Assembly: GCA_029204225.1 (NCBI GenBank)
Contig: CM055111.1
Location: 44,805,815-44,869,814 of the forward strand
Origin: Diphasiastrum complanatum
Lineage: Eukaryota > Streptophyta > Lycopodiopsida > Lycopodiales > Lycopodiaceae
Direction of reading: 5' to 3'
DNA length: 64,000 nt
Below, one piece after another: positions 37,156-47,287 of this stretch; positions within the stretch are counted from its first letter, which is position 1, and every line of letters begins with the position of its first letter. Under the pieces are notes generated by a model, which saw only the letters and a list, made by a program, of their open reading frames with translations, had not been told where the DNA came from and ran no database searches. A program made the position numbers and the translations under genes.

Positions 37156-38480
37156 ATGGCCACACATAATCGGAGACCAAGAGGAACCATTGATGCAATC
37201 AATATTTGCAATGAAAAACATGTAGAAGATCAATGGATATGAAGAATATATCAAAAATATTAATGGATCTTGATGCATCCCTCTACAAAAGGCTCATTCC
37301 GGAAAAGAAAAAGATTGGATAACATATATAGAAGCTCTTGGAAAGTTAGGATAATGGATTTCAAAGTATCACCTATTGGTCAATCTATCACGGAAGTTTT
37401 AGTTCAGCATGCTTATCTTCACAATGAGCTCAACATTCATGATTTGAATCCAAATGATAGTAACTTTTCAGATTTAATTTCTTTAGAGTTAGCATTTTCT
37501 TTAAATTAAGATTTTCTTGTGATATTTTGGTTGGTTTTGCAGATTTGTATCCATCAAATTTCGTTGAATGGCAAACAATTCAATCAATTGCAAGACTAAT
37601 CGATGTCATACATTCGGATATCGGTATTTTACAATATAAAGGTCGTTCACTTTTAGAGTCAGGAATTTTCTTTTATGATCACACCTATTTTCCTGATAAA
37701 AATGGTTTAGTTGGTAGATTAGAGCCATATCCTCTACCAAATTTTTCGAGTAAGGAATGAATTTTTCCTGATGTAGCAATTTCAGAAAGTTTGTGATCTA
37801 GACTATATATTGATATTCAGAATATATTAAAATGTAGCATTGGATCAAAGAATAATAGATTAAGTTGGTATCTACCTTTTACTATTTTTGTTGATTTTTT
37901 TTCCAAATGCAATATTTGGAGAACGAAAACAAATGTTTATTTGTAAGGACTTGAGTGCAGAAATAATCGTTGAGTTGTTGGATACTGGTTGGGATACGAA
38001 ATAAAATCAGCAAGTTGAGTGCAAAGTATGTTACTCATCAATGACATTTAGATATCACATCGAAAAACAAATGCTCACTTTGATGTTGTATTATAGAACA
38101 TGGATTAAATGCAAAAATGTTTGGAAACCACTTGATCAAGATTTTGGAATAAACCCTCAACATCAACTTCAAATAATAGTGAAAAGAAATGACAACATTC
38201 TTGCAATGGTTGAGGTCGAGAAAGATTGGTGTCTCAATCACATTCAGTCAGAACTAGACATGTTGCAATTCGATCTACCTCAGTACTATCAATTTTGATT
38301 GAATGGTGTAAAGGTACGTTATGCCATATGAAAATATTTCCTCTTCTCTTATTCTAAGTGAATCAGTTTTAAAAATATATATTAACTAAAACAATTTCTC
38401 TTGTGCAGGCAAGAGTAAGGTAGGAAGATCATATAAAATGCAAAGCCATTGGAACATCCACCGAAATTGAAGATCCATAG
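37156..38480 (+). pseudogene. Gene X, copy 2 (unrecognised, at least two exons)
   Basis: Begins MATHNRRPRGTIDAINIC. Two nonsense codons appear within the first 40 codons, at positions where copy 1 has P and Q. Then RKRKRLDNIYRSSWK, LVQHAYLHNELNIHDLN, and after a shift DLYPSNFVEWQTIQSIARLI, SDIGILQYKG, NGLVGRLEPYPLPNF, CYSSMTFRYHIEKQM, WIKCKNVWKPLDQDFG and QIIVKRNDNILAMVEVEKDW. A GT-AG intron at 38314-38408 (AAG/GTACGT .. TTGTGCAG/GCAAGA) keeps frame into a final exon ending at TAG 38480. The C-terminal part (strand, turn, strand, helix, LP..Y.F.LNG.KA) has the look of a ubiquitin-like or doublecortin-like beta-grasp. That is only an impression. Family unknown. Confidence 0.55.
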
Positions 38481-39134
38481 ATTACGAACAATGGAATTTT
38501 TTATTATGTAATACAATTTTTTGTATACATCATTTTTGAAAATATATTAACCACTTTTTTCTATGAGGCTCTTTCATTTCTATGATCTCCATTTCCATGG
38601 TGCAGAACACAATGTAATTGCAACTGGATAATATGAGTTTTCAATAACAAGATTCATTGTCTCCTACAGGAAATGCATTATTTCCATTGGGGAGACCTTC
38701 GAGCACTTGAACTCCAGTAACCACTACAATCAGATATCGAATCGATGCTTGCCCTTGTTCAGAAGATGATCTCAATGAAACTTTACCATAACAAATTTAT
38801 GTGAATGTTTGGATTGGTTGTGGCAAGGGTTCACTGAGGTCACCTTCTAAACTTATCCAAAAAAATCATGGTAAAGGCAAGGCAGACCAAGGCTATGAAA
38901 AACAAACATGTAGAAATACCATAGTAATTGAAGATGAATCAATAATAACTTGAATTAATAACAGGAAAACAAACATGTAAGAACAACCATAGAAAACTAT
39001 AAATATATTTCTATAAAATTTTCTGTACATGTGTCTCATCCACATCAAAGGAGACCAACTTTTTATCAGTGTCAACTTGAGAATCGTTCCTCGAGTTGTG
39101 AGTCATGCTAATCTATGATCTCTAAATCCATTTA
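38481..39134 (-). other. Degenerate duplicate of the last Ulp1-like exon and unassigned sequence
   Basis: The minus strand around 38710-38590 repeats the final protease exon in decayed form (MHFL stop ETMNLVIENSYY). The rest is AT-rich without a recognisable gene. Confidence 0.45.
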
Positions 39135-40205
39135 TCAAGTTGGAAGAAGCTTGGGTGGAGAACACTCTGCCACTGCAACTGAATATGAATTTTCGATCAC
39201 AAGTTTTATGGTCTCCTGCCTAAAGTGCATTATCTCAAATGCAAAATATTAGTTATTAGAAGTTATCAGGTATAGATTACCTCTTCCAAATTAGGAAGTT
39301 CATCTTGTGGTGCAAGCCAATTGAAAAAGAATTTGGCATTGCATACCGTATACCAACCACAACTGACAGAATCAACTTGCTGGGAGGACTGTAGTATTCA
39401 AATATAAACAAAAGTTAGTAACAAAATTTTAACATTATATAATATCGGATCAACGCGCAGAAGGTTATAATAAAATCTACAACGAAAACAAGCGCGCATC
39501 GAACCGATATCCAGAAAATATTGTTTGAATATCGGATCAGCGTGCACGATATGAAAAGAAACCAAACAATAACTACAAGGGCGCGTCGAACCGATATTGA
39601 TAATTTGTTACCTATGCATCAACCATTTGCAGCTTCGTATATGCTATTGCATGTGGTATTGGAAATCAAAAGTAGTCATGAATTGAAGTGAAAACAATGC
39701 TACATCTATAAACAGTGGGGACTGGAAAAACTCCATCCAATACTGAATTGCCCCCCCTCGTACATTGTCGCCTAGCATTTTATCTCTACTTTCCAATTCA
39801 CATATATCTATTTTAGAGGGAAAGACCAACATTGGTCTTCGGCATCTTAAAACTGTATAGAGGACGTAGAGCTTTAAGATATGTGTTGAACAATTGGTCA
39901 TAATGTACATATTTAGGAGTATTTACAAAAGCAAGTGCAGGGGGTGAAGGAAGTAATACAGACAAGCCACTCAAAGAATTGTCATTCAAAATTGATTCGA
40001 CTTTTAAATTTACAAAATCATCTAAATCTTTTTCTAAAACTAGAGGGGGGAAACTAATATTTGTGAGGGTAGGAGGAGACTGAGATTTTGATGGAGGAGG
40101 AGATTTATTAGGAGAGGAAGATTTAGGAGGAGAAGATGGAGATTGAGATCTAGGAGGAGAAGAAGGAGACTTAGAGGAGATTGTCGAGCAATTAGAACCT
40201 CATGC
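39135..40205 (-). pseudogene. Ulp1/C48-like cysteine protease with Ser/Pro-rich leader
   Basis: Minus strand. A Ser/Pro-rich segment (SPSSPPRSQSPSSPPKSSSP) leads to KYVHYDQLFNTYLKALRPLY. A one-base shift near 39830 continues DICELESRDKMLGDN and IQYWMEFF, which fits the WLND..I.YY start of a C48 domain. After an intron the exon 39388-39281 encodes QQVDSVSCGWYTVCNAKFFF: Gln then Cys six residues later followed by Gly, as in Ulp1 (QQPNGYDCG). A GT-AG intron (39280-39234) joins in phase 0 to exon 39233-39135, with IMHFRQETIKLVIENSYS and a TGA stop. The catalytic His/Asp segment was not found and may lie in a lost exon. C48 proteases cleave SUMO-like proteins or, in viruses and large transposons, polyproteins. 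It may be fused to or separate from the H3-like gene just upstream. Confidence 0.5.
39442..39598. promoter_or_regulatory. Two paired inverted half-site units in the Ulp1-like gene
   Basis: 39442-39458 (ATATCGGATCAACGCGC) faces 39492-39510 (GCGCGCATCGAACCGATAT). 39529-39547 faces 39581-39598. Starts of partners are 50 and 52 bp apart. They fall between the protease exons, probably in an intron, or mark a gene boundary. Confidence 0.85.
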
Positions 40206-40247
40206 AGAGGAGAAGGATTTGAAAAATCTCTCGTTTTATTATGCGGT

Positions 40248-40796
40248 TCATGAGACCTCCTCTTCTGTGAAAGACTCCTGGTTTGTACTCAAAAAACAAG
40301 TCGGGATGGTTGAGATTGCTTTCGTTTTTTTTTTCTCTGCATCTTGTTTTGGAGGAGAGGACGGAACTGGTATGCTGAAGTACTCAGCAAATTTGTCATA
40401 TGTGTCCCATAGCCTGAACACAACGTTGAAATCCTTGGGCATGATGGTCACCCTCTTGGCATGGACAGTTGCAACAACACTATCTGAAAAAAAAGTTCAC
40501 TTGGAAATCCTCATATGCAGTGTGCAGCACCTCAATTGCCGTTACAATCCATCTCACATCTATAGACTTCTTGGAACTTGTCTAATGGATCTCTGTATAT
40601 GAGCTTTCAGAATCAGAAGATTATTGGTCTTCTGTAGCTTCCAAATATCCTTCAGCCAGGGATGGTCTCTTCGTCTGCCCCTTGGCCTAGGAGGAGGTGG
40701 TGGTGGACGAGGCGGTGGTGGAGAATTTCCCTTACCTCCTCTTGTGATTGGGATTTCACTAGGGTGGATTCGTGTTGTTTTCTTAGTCCGTGCCAT
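40248..40796 (-). pseudogene. Histone H3-like protein, copy 2 (frameshifted)
   Basis: ATG at 40796 on the minus strand: MARTKKTTR, then a Pro-rich linker (PPPPRPPPPPPRPRGRRR) and the fold: IWKLQKTNNLLI. A 4-nt deletion relative to copy 1 near 40565 shifts frame, after which SIDVRWIVTAIEVLHTAYED and VHAKRVTIMPKDFNVVFRLW follow. HAKRVTIMPKD is identical to canonical H3 at loop 2/helix 3. A C-terminal extension of about 60 residues (PVPSSPPKQDAEKKKTK) runs to TGA at 40248. Canonical H3 is 135 residues; this would be about 190. K9, K27 and K36 contexts of canonical H3 are absent; K4 is retained. Upstream, a palindrome half-site begins 10 nt from the start codon. Confidence 0.88.
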
Positions 40797-40805
40797 TACT
40801 ATCCA

Positions 40806-42595
40806 ATAGCGAATCAACGCGCGAGCAAGGAGAACACAAGATCAGAATTCAGGTCGAGCACGTCGAACCGATACCTGAACCAAAACCAAACCGATATCTG
40901 AGAGCAGATGGGCGTGCGCGAGTAAAAACAGAAAGTAGGTAGGTTACTTCAGACGCTCTAAATTGATACTGCATGGAGGTAGAGAACGATAGGAACTATA
41001 AGCAAAAAAAATTTAAGCGTCGTCCATCTGTATATATAGTACAAATCCAAAATGATTGCATACATGATGGTTTCGAATTTCGAGGCTAGGATTATAGTGA
41101 TTATTACTTTGAGATATTCAGAGACTTGTCAATCAAATCCAATTAAATATCCATCGGTCATCAAAATGATTAGTCGATATGGCTAATGACAACTGTAATG
41201 ATGGAAATACATGGTAATGTAAATATAAAAATGTATGGTCACATCTACAACTAATTTTTGAAATTGACAAGGTTATGCTATAAATATCTAACCTTTTTTT
41301 ATATCTAATTATCGTAATTTTAAAAATTACAACGACCATTATTTCATCCAATAGCGAATCGACGCACATATACTGCATGTGTAAACCAGAGAGACTATTC
41401 TCGTGTGCTGAATCGATATTGGAGGGCACTATGAATGATCAAAGTTGCCTCGATAAATTCTATTTAGCTTTGGACTATATGAGAAAGCTTCCGAAACAAG
41501 CTTTGATCATTCAAAATGCAATCCAATAATCTCAACAATTTTCAAAATTTTTTTTCTCCTGAAATAGCAATTTGACACGCGCAGTCCAAGTGGAAAATCT
41601 CTTTCTTCTCCTAGGCACGCTGATTCAATATTTGAACGCACTGAAAATATATTGTAACACATTATGAACCATCAAAGCTTGCTTTGGCAAATTCTTTTTA
41701 GCTTTATATATGAGGAATCTCCCGAAGCAAGCTTTGATGATTCATAATGCATTCCAATAGCAAATCACCATGCGAAGTCCAAGTTGAATTTTCTTTTTGT
41801 GACGGACGTGCTAATCCGTTATCCGATTCGCCATACCAAAGTATCGCATCAATGTGCGTCTATTTAATCTGTTCTGGTGAAACACTTCTCCTCTTGCGTG
41901 GAATTGATATCGGCTCTTTCAAAATGCTCTGCCTTATGAAAATGTTCTGAATGAACAATTATCTCAAAAGAAAAAATTTCGTCTTTACGGTGCTTAAATA
42001 GGGTGAGAGTCTGTAACAATTGCCCTCATACACATTTTTCAATAATGTCCATTTAATATTTGTTTTATGATATCGGAGAATTTTAGGGTTTGGGCTAATG
42101 ATGATTCGGAGAGGCTAGTGATAGACTATTTAATGTATTCTGACGCAAGTATAAATTTTAGGATCAGTGCTAATGATGATTCGGAGAATCTAGTAATAGA
42201 CTATTTAATGTATTTCGGTGGAGGTACAAATATGTCTCACTCTGATTGGTGGATAAATATAGGCTGCGATCCTCAATTCACTATTTGACAAATGTATGGT
42301 TGTGATCAACAAAAATAGGATATAAATATGGGCACCACCCTCCATATTTCGATTCCGTGATCTTTTATTCTGAACTTTGTCTTTTTGTTTTATTTCTCTC
42401 TCAGAATATCGAATCGACGCGCGCTTTCGCCTACAGTGCACGGTCAGATTCATTCAGGCGCGCTGAAGCGATATCAGTCTCTTTTGACGTGTGCTCGTCC
42501 AGAAAATTTCAGTCTCGTCAAAACGATATCGGATCAACGTGCACATTGTTGTTCAGTCCTCGACCAAAATCATTCAGTCGCGTTGAACCGATATC
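40806..42595. promoter_or_regulatory. H3/Y divergent control region, copy 2, with paired inverted half-sites
   Basis: Paired inverted half-sites: 40806-40823 with 40858-40874, 41351-41368 with 41403-41420, 41564-41583 with 41614-41631, 41755-41773 with about 41805-41822 (weak), 41841-41858 with 41893-41911, 42406-42424 with 42458-42476, and 42524-42543 with 42577-42595. Start-to-start distance is 50-53 bp in every pair. The first begins 10 nt upstream of the H3-like ATG, the last ends 9 nt before the Y ATG. Larger palindromes lie at about 41434-41515 and 41664-41743. Confidence 0.85.
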
Positions 42596-42604
42596 AGGTT
42601 CAAT

Positions 42605-44147
42605 ATGGCTAGTTCCTCCATGTCCCCAGATGACAAACTTCTGGATTTTTTGAATGCTAGTGACATTCCATCTGAGAAAGTAGAGTATTTTTCAAGTATT
42701 TTTTTTACACCCTTCGATATCGATAAGCTAGTTTATGAGAATCGTTATAATTTACTTTCTCTTCCTGATAATTTTTCTCAAGTTATTAGTACTCCTGTTC
42801 AGGATATAGATAGTTTTTGTTTCATTCATTTTCAAGTCCTTGTGCATTCCCAACCATCCTCTAAACATAAACACAATAGAAAATACTCTAACTTGCATGA
42901 TCATTTTAAAAGAAATATATATTGTGGTATCCACAAAAGAATATGTCGCCTTCTAATCAAAGGAATGGATTTTGTCTTTTACATATCTGCTGAAATTTCA
43001 GATGATGAGAGTCTGTTGAATCTTCTACTGTTCCAATGATTGAAGCATCTGCATCTGCTCTAATTGATGTAGATACTAATATAGGGATTGAAGCTGAAGC
43101 ATCTATGGCTTCAAATTATCAGAAAACTCTCCCTCGTTCTATAATCCTCTCTGATTCTCATCCATCTACATCTCCTGTTAATCAATTAACTCTACTCGAT
43201 ATTTCCGTATATTTTATAAATAATGAGAGTTATATTTCATTTAATGATATAGAAGATGTTTTGAATTTGAGAGATGATGAAATCCTCTCAATTTTTGCAC
43301 AAACGTTATCAGAGTTTTCTAACATTGTTGATTACACATATGATGACTTGACAGTGAGATAGACTATGATAAAGATGACAATTGGAAACCTGGCAATGAG
43401 GACTTGGAGGCCCTGATTGAAAAATCTAAAGCCTATGAAAAAACTTTGCCTACAGAGGAGGAATTTTTGAAATTCCAAAAAAAATATCCCCTAAGGACTC
43501 GGTATATCCCCTCCAAAAATGTAGAGGCCATTGGAGGACATGACATTAGCAGAGCAAACGTCGTTGAATACGATGATTATGATTTGGTACGTAGATATTG
43601 TATTGGTATTGATATTGTTTAGTTTTCTTATTTCAAACATTGCGTTAAAGTATGACTCGGTTTGCAGTGTTATGTATCATTCTAAATTTATTTTCTTTAC
43701 TCGTTTACATGATGCTATTGAAATAGATGCCTTTGGTATGAGACATGGAGGCGTCTGAGGTGTATCAGCCGGGGAGAAGGATGTGTCTCTATCTCATTAT
43801 TTGAAAAAGTTTCAAAATAATGAGATTTGTATATATCATTAGTCTTTTAATCCATATGCTACCACCGTCATTATGCCATCAAATTATTATCAGTTTGTTT
43901 AGGAAGCCATAAGTACGCAAGAGGAACATATAAAATAATTTTTGTGAAAAAGGATTTGGCAATTAAAATATTGGGTTATACTCCCAATGAGACTACACAA
44001 AGATCATCTGCAATGGCCCTTTATTCGGGTTACATTGATATGAGCAAAAGGAAAAATTTAGAATTTTTGGATCCATATGAAAGGAGATTATTCCTTCATG
44101 ACAATACCATCCGTCTGAATCTTGAAGAGGATGATGATGGTAATTAA
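42605..44147 (+). pseudogene. Gene Y, copy 2 (unrecognised)
   Basis: Open from MASSSMSPDDKLLDFLNASD for about 140 codons, including FDIDKLVYENRYNLLSLPDN, KHKHNRKYSNLHDHFKRN and GIHKRICRLLIKGMDFVFY. A 2-nt insertion near 43005 shifts frame. Then acidic, Ser/Thr-rich sequence, YISFNDIEDVLNLRDDEILS, a stop near 43361, and KNVEAIGGHDISRANVVEYD. The intron donor (GTACGT at 43588) is kept, but the acceptor seen in copy 1 (TTATAG) is changed to TTACAT, so splicing would fail. The last exon runs YKIIFVKKDLAIKILGYTPN to LNLEEDDDGN at 44147. The full product would be near 450 residues. No known family. Confidence 0.6.
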
Positions 44148-44276
44148 CCTATTTTCTGTAATAGATTTTTGATATATTACAAGGATTTTGTAATGAATTT
44201 GAATGCCTTTAAAAAAATCGTAACATTTGGCGAGTTTTTAGCTTGATATCTAAATTGTGCTCTTTTGTAAAACCAA

Positions 44277-45289
44277 TAACCACATGAATACTAGCAATAC
44301 TTGCGGCTGCATGCGCTAGGTTGTCTCTTGATCAATTTGCAAATTACACACTCAACGATGGAAATTCATTCACCATAATCTAATGGACATGAGTCATTGC
44401 TTCTTTTACAAGCTAAAGTGGTAGCTTCTTCCACAAGCATCTGGATTGCCAATGGAAAGCTATTTAGTTGGAATTGGACTGTTGCTTCACACTACCAATT
44501 ATGATTGGAAATGATGTTATACCCTTTGTTCTTGCATCCGGTGGAGCTATTCATACCTTACAATTTTGTGTAAAACATGTTACTTTCGAATAGTGATATT
44601 TAACATCAAGTGCTGGTCCCTAGTTTAGGAGGTTCAAGACAATTCTTGTTAAAGAAGTTCTAGAGCACATCCTAACCACTCCGTGGCATACTCGATGAGT
44701 ATCATGATTATTTTCTGTACAAGAAGGGACTGAATTTCACATATATATACAAAGTAATCGATGATCTAATTATTTAGTGTGACTGATTACACTACAGAAG
44801 GTTCCATCGCCTACACATGTTCTCAAGAAGAACATTTGAAAATGTCAGTTTTTTTCATAGAAAGTTCTACCCTCACCACAAGTTTCTGGCGTGCCAAAAC
44901 TTCTACAAAAATCATTACCAACATCACCCCTTGGAATTTTCTGCAACATTTCTAGGACACTGAGTTAGTTTAATGCACACTTTCAGGTATATCAATTGAA
45001 AGAGAAAAAGTGGATTTTTAAAAGATCTCCCCGATACTCTTTCAACATTATTAGCAATTTCGATAGACATCAAACGTTTACTTATGTAAGAATCCAGTTT
45101 GCATGATACAAAGTAGCTTATAAGAAAGGAAGTAGATCGTTCTACTTCTTAATAGTTTGCCAGAATCTTATGCATCCTTGGCCTCAGTTCTTGCATGCAC
45201 ACCAGGAATGACAAACATTTAGACTGTCAAATCAGTCCTCCTGCAAGAAAAACTGTGCAAGAAAGATGCAAACAATGGATCTACTAGCA
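44277..45289. other. Unassigned region beyond block copy 2
   Basis: No recognisable gene. It may belong to the internal region of the Copia-like remnant that ends at 46055. Confidence 0.3.
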
Positions 45290-45465
45290 ATAATGATTGT
45301 TCTCTTTTCTCAAGGGCAAGCAGAAGCGTGACAGATAAGGAGAAATGCACATATTGTGGAAAAACTGGCCACAATTTAAAGAGATGATGGAAGAAGGCGT
45401 ACGACGATGCCCAGTCACATGAAGCTCATTTGGTTCAAGAAGAAGAAGAAACAATAGCATTATGA
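45290..45465 (+). pseudogene. Copia gag zinc-knuckle fragment
   Basis: Frame reads SVTDKEKCTYCGKTGHNLKR then TGA then WKKAYDDAQSHEAHLVQEEE. CTYCGKTGHNLKR plus the stop fits CX2CX4HX4C with the last cysteine codon mutated to TGA. Only this piece of gag remains. Confidence 0.75.
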
Positions 45466-45660
45466 ATAATTTCTAGATTATCAATGTAGAACAAAGGCAT
45501 GTGAATGTGTAAGGAGTGCAAGAGAGGAAACTTAGTGCATACAAAAAAGGATGACTTGAAGTTTCAATTGTACTTGTAGAGCATTTACGTGTGGGAGGTT
45601 TTAAGATTGATAAAGCTAGAAAATATGTTAGTGTTACAGTGTTTTGATCAAGTGAGGGAT

Positions 45661-46055
45661 TGTTAGCATTAGGTAACCAAAACACACAAAACACAATGTG
45701 TTAGTCCAACGTGGCAATCACATACAGCCACTTCTTGGCATACACAGGCTCCTGCTCTTTCTATAAGAGAGGAGGTACGTAGACAGGAAAGATAACAAGA
45801 TAGTAGTTCTTGTACTTGTATTTCTATGTTAATTAGAAGCTAAGTGCCTCATGTAGTAGGAGCTGAACGAGCCTTCTTTGGCTCTTTGTGATGTCTTTGC
45901 TTTTGTTAAATAAAGGAAACGTATGTACGTTCTTGATACTTTCAGCATCTCCTACTTCTTGAAATACAAGTGTTTCTATTCATTATGAAGACTCTTCCAC
46001 TTGCGAGTTATTGAATCGTGCTACAAAACACTACCCAATGTTTCATAAGCCAACA
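45661..46055 (+). repeat. Probable Copia LTR associated with the gag fragment
   Basis: Preceded by a purine-rich AAGTGAGGGAT and starting TGTTAGC. It ends GCCAACA, the near-complement of its start. It contains AATAAA near 45920. No second LTR was found, so boundaries are inferred from the termini only. Confidence 0.5.
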
Positions 46056-46115
46056 TTTTGTAAAAAGTGGATCTACCCAATGTTTCATAAGCCAACACTT
46101 TGTAAAAAGTGGATC
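46031..46115. repeat. 42-bp tandem duplication at the LTR end
   Basis: CTACCCAATGTTTCATAAGC plus the following 22 bp occurs twice in tandem with one substitution (CATTTTG/CACTTTG). Confidence 0.95.
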
Positions 46116-47127
46116 TGCCTGGCCCCAAGAATTCACCAAATTGTAGAATAATAGCAACTAACAAAAGTAAATGATTTATTAAGGCAAGAAGGTTTTAAGC
46201 CTCTATTTGGAATTTGCTTCTTGTCACCCAACACATTAAGGTGTTCCACTGGCCAAAATGGTAGACTATCATAAAATCTGCTTATTACCTATGTAAACTT
46301 GATAGATACGTACACGACTTGAGGCCGACCTGAGCAACTTAAGTAAAGACCTTTCTAAATAGTTTGAAGGCTTTCTTGCTGGAAGTAAACACGTATAGAA
46401 GTTTCAACGCTTTTGTGATCTAGTATAACTTCCCACAAGACTCAACCTACTACCAAACTTTCTACATGGTCAATATTCTTCCACATCGTATCATTGAGGA
46501 TCTGGCACTTTTGAATCGACACAGTAAGGTTTGACATTTTCCATGCATAAGGTCGAAAAAAATTGCAACGCGAATTGATGCAGCGTAACTTTGAGACTTC
46601 CTCACAAACATTTGTATCTGTAGAATTACCGAGGCAAGAGTGTATATCCGGTAAGAGCAAAAATGTGAAATGAAGATAAAACTCTAATCCTGGCGCTCAC
46701 CTACTAATGCTCTATTACATATGGTCTAAATATAATGCATTTAATTTTCGTAGGCTGTCACTTGCACTGCACTGTGCAGTGAATTTGTGAACAAGTCCAA
46801 GACAATCCATCGAGACGTAGCTTCTAATTCAGCAAACTGGTTGTAATTCTCTGGCACACAAATTTCCAGGCTTAATCCTGCCACATCCGTTACTCAATCC
46901 AACTTCGAACATCCTAATTACTCCACCTCCTTTTCACGTCATCCGGGGCTAAAGGAAACCGCATGATCAGATTAAAGCGCACTCCACGATCCGAGTACTC
47001 TTAGGCAATCAATTACCTCAACCCTGCTCCAAGTTTGGAACCTCAACCACAAAGTCTTCGCAACTTCCTCCAGAGCTGAGAGGTGACTCCTAATTAGGCC
47101 AGGCCATTCATGTATGTGTGCGCGAGC

Positions 47128-47130
<3 letters not shown>
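46116..47130. other. Intergenic, nothing recognised
   Basis: No convincing reading frame or RNA gene seen. Confidence 0.4.
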
Positions 47131-47163
<33 letters not shown>

Positions 47164-47220
47164 AACGGAAGGAAGAGACTCTCATTGCGGTAGGTGTGTG
47201 TGTGTCTATATGTATGTATG

Positions 47221-47268
<48 letters not shown>

Positions 47269-47287
47269 TCGATCGATCGATCGATCT
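47131..47287. repeat. Microsatellite cluster (GA)n, (TGTA)n/(TA)n, (GA)n, (ATCG)n
   Basis: A GA run (47131-47160), GTGTGTGTGT, TATGTATGTA, TATATA run, a second GA run, and GATCGATCGATCGATC at 47268-47286. Confidence 0.95.

Larger units (their letters stand above)
36740..44276. repeat. Block copy 2 (W end, X, Ulp1-like, H3-like, Y)
   Basis: Contains both segments that recur in copy 1: 36740-38168 (inverted at 21108-22530) and 40438-44276 (direct at 25329-28838). The middle part 38168-40438, with the X 3' end and the Ulp1-like gene, is only in this copy. The right edge is where similarity stops after TGTAAAACCA. Confidence 0.85.

Noticed and set aside
42842-42990. Gene Y segment NRKYSNL..IHKRICRLLIKG as a histone H4 domain.
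   Set aside because: Only scattered identities to H4 residues around GITKPAIRRLARR, and the second half of H4 is absent. Kept as a hint only.
46031-46115. 42-bp duplication as a target-site duplication.
   Set aside because: Far too long for Copia or any common plant element. A simple tandem duplication is likelier.
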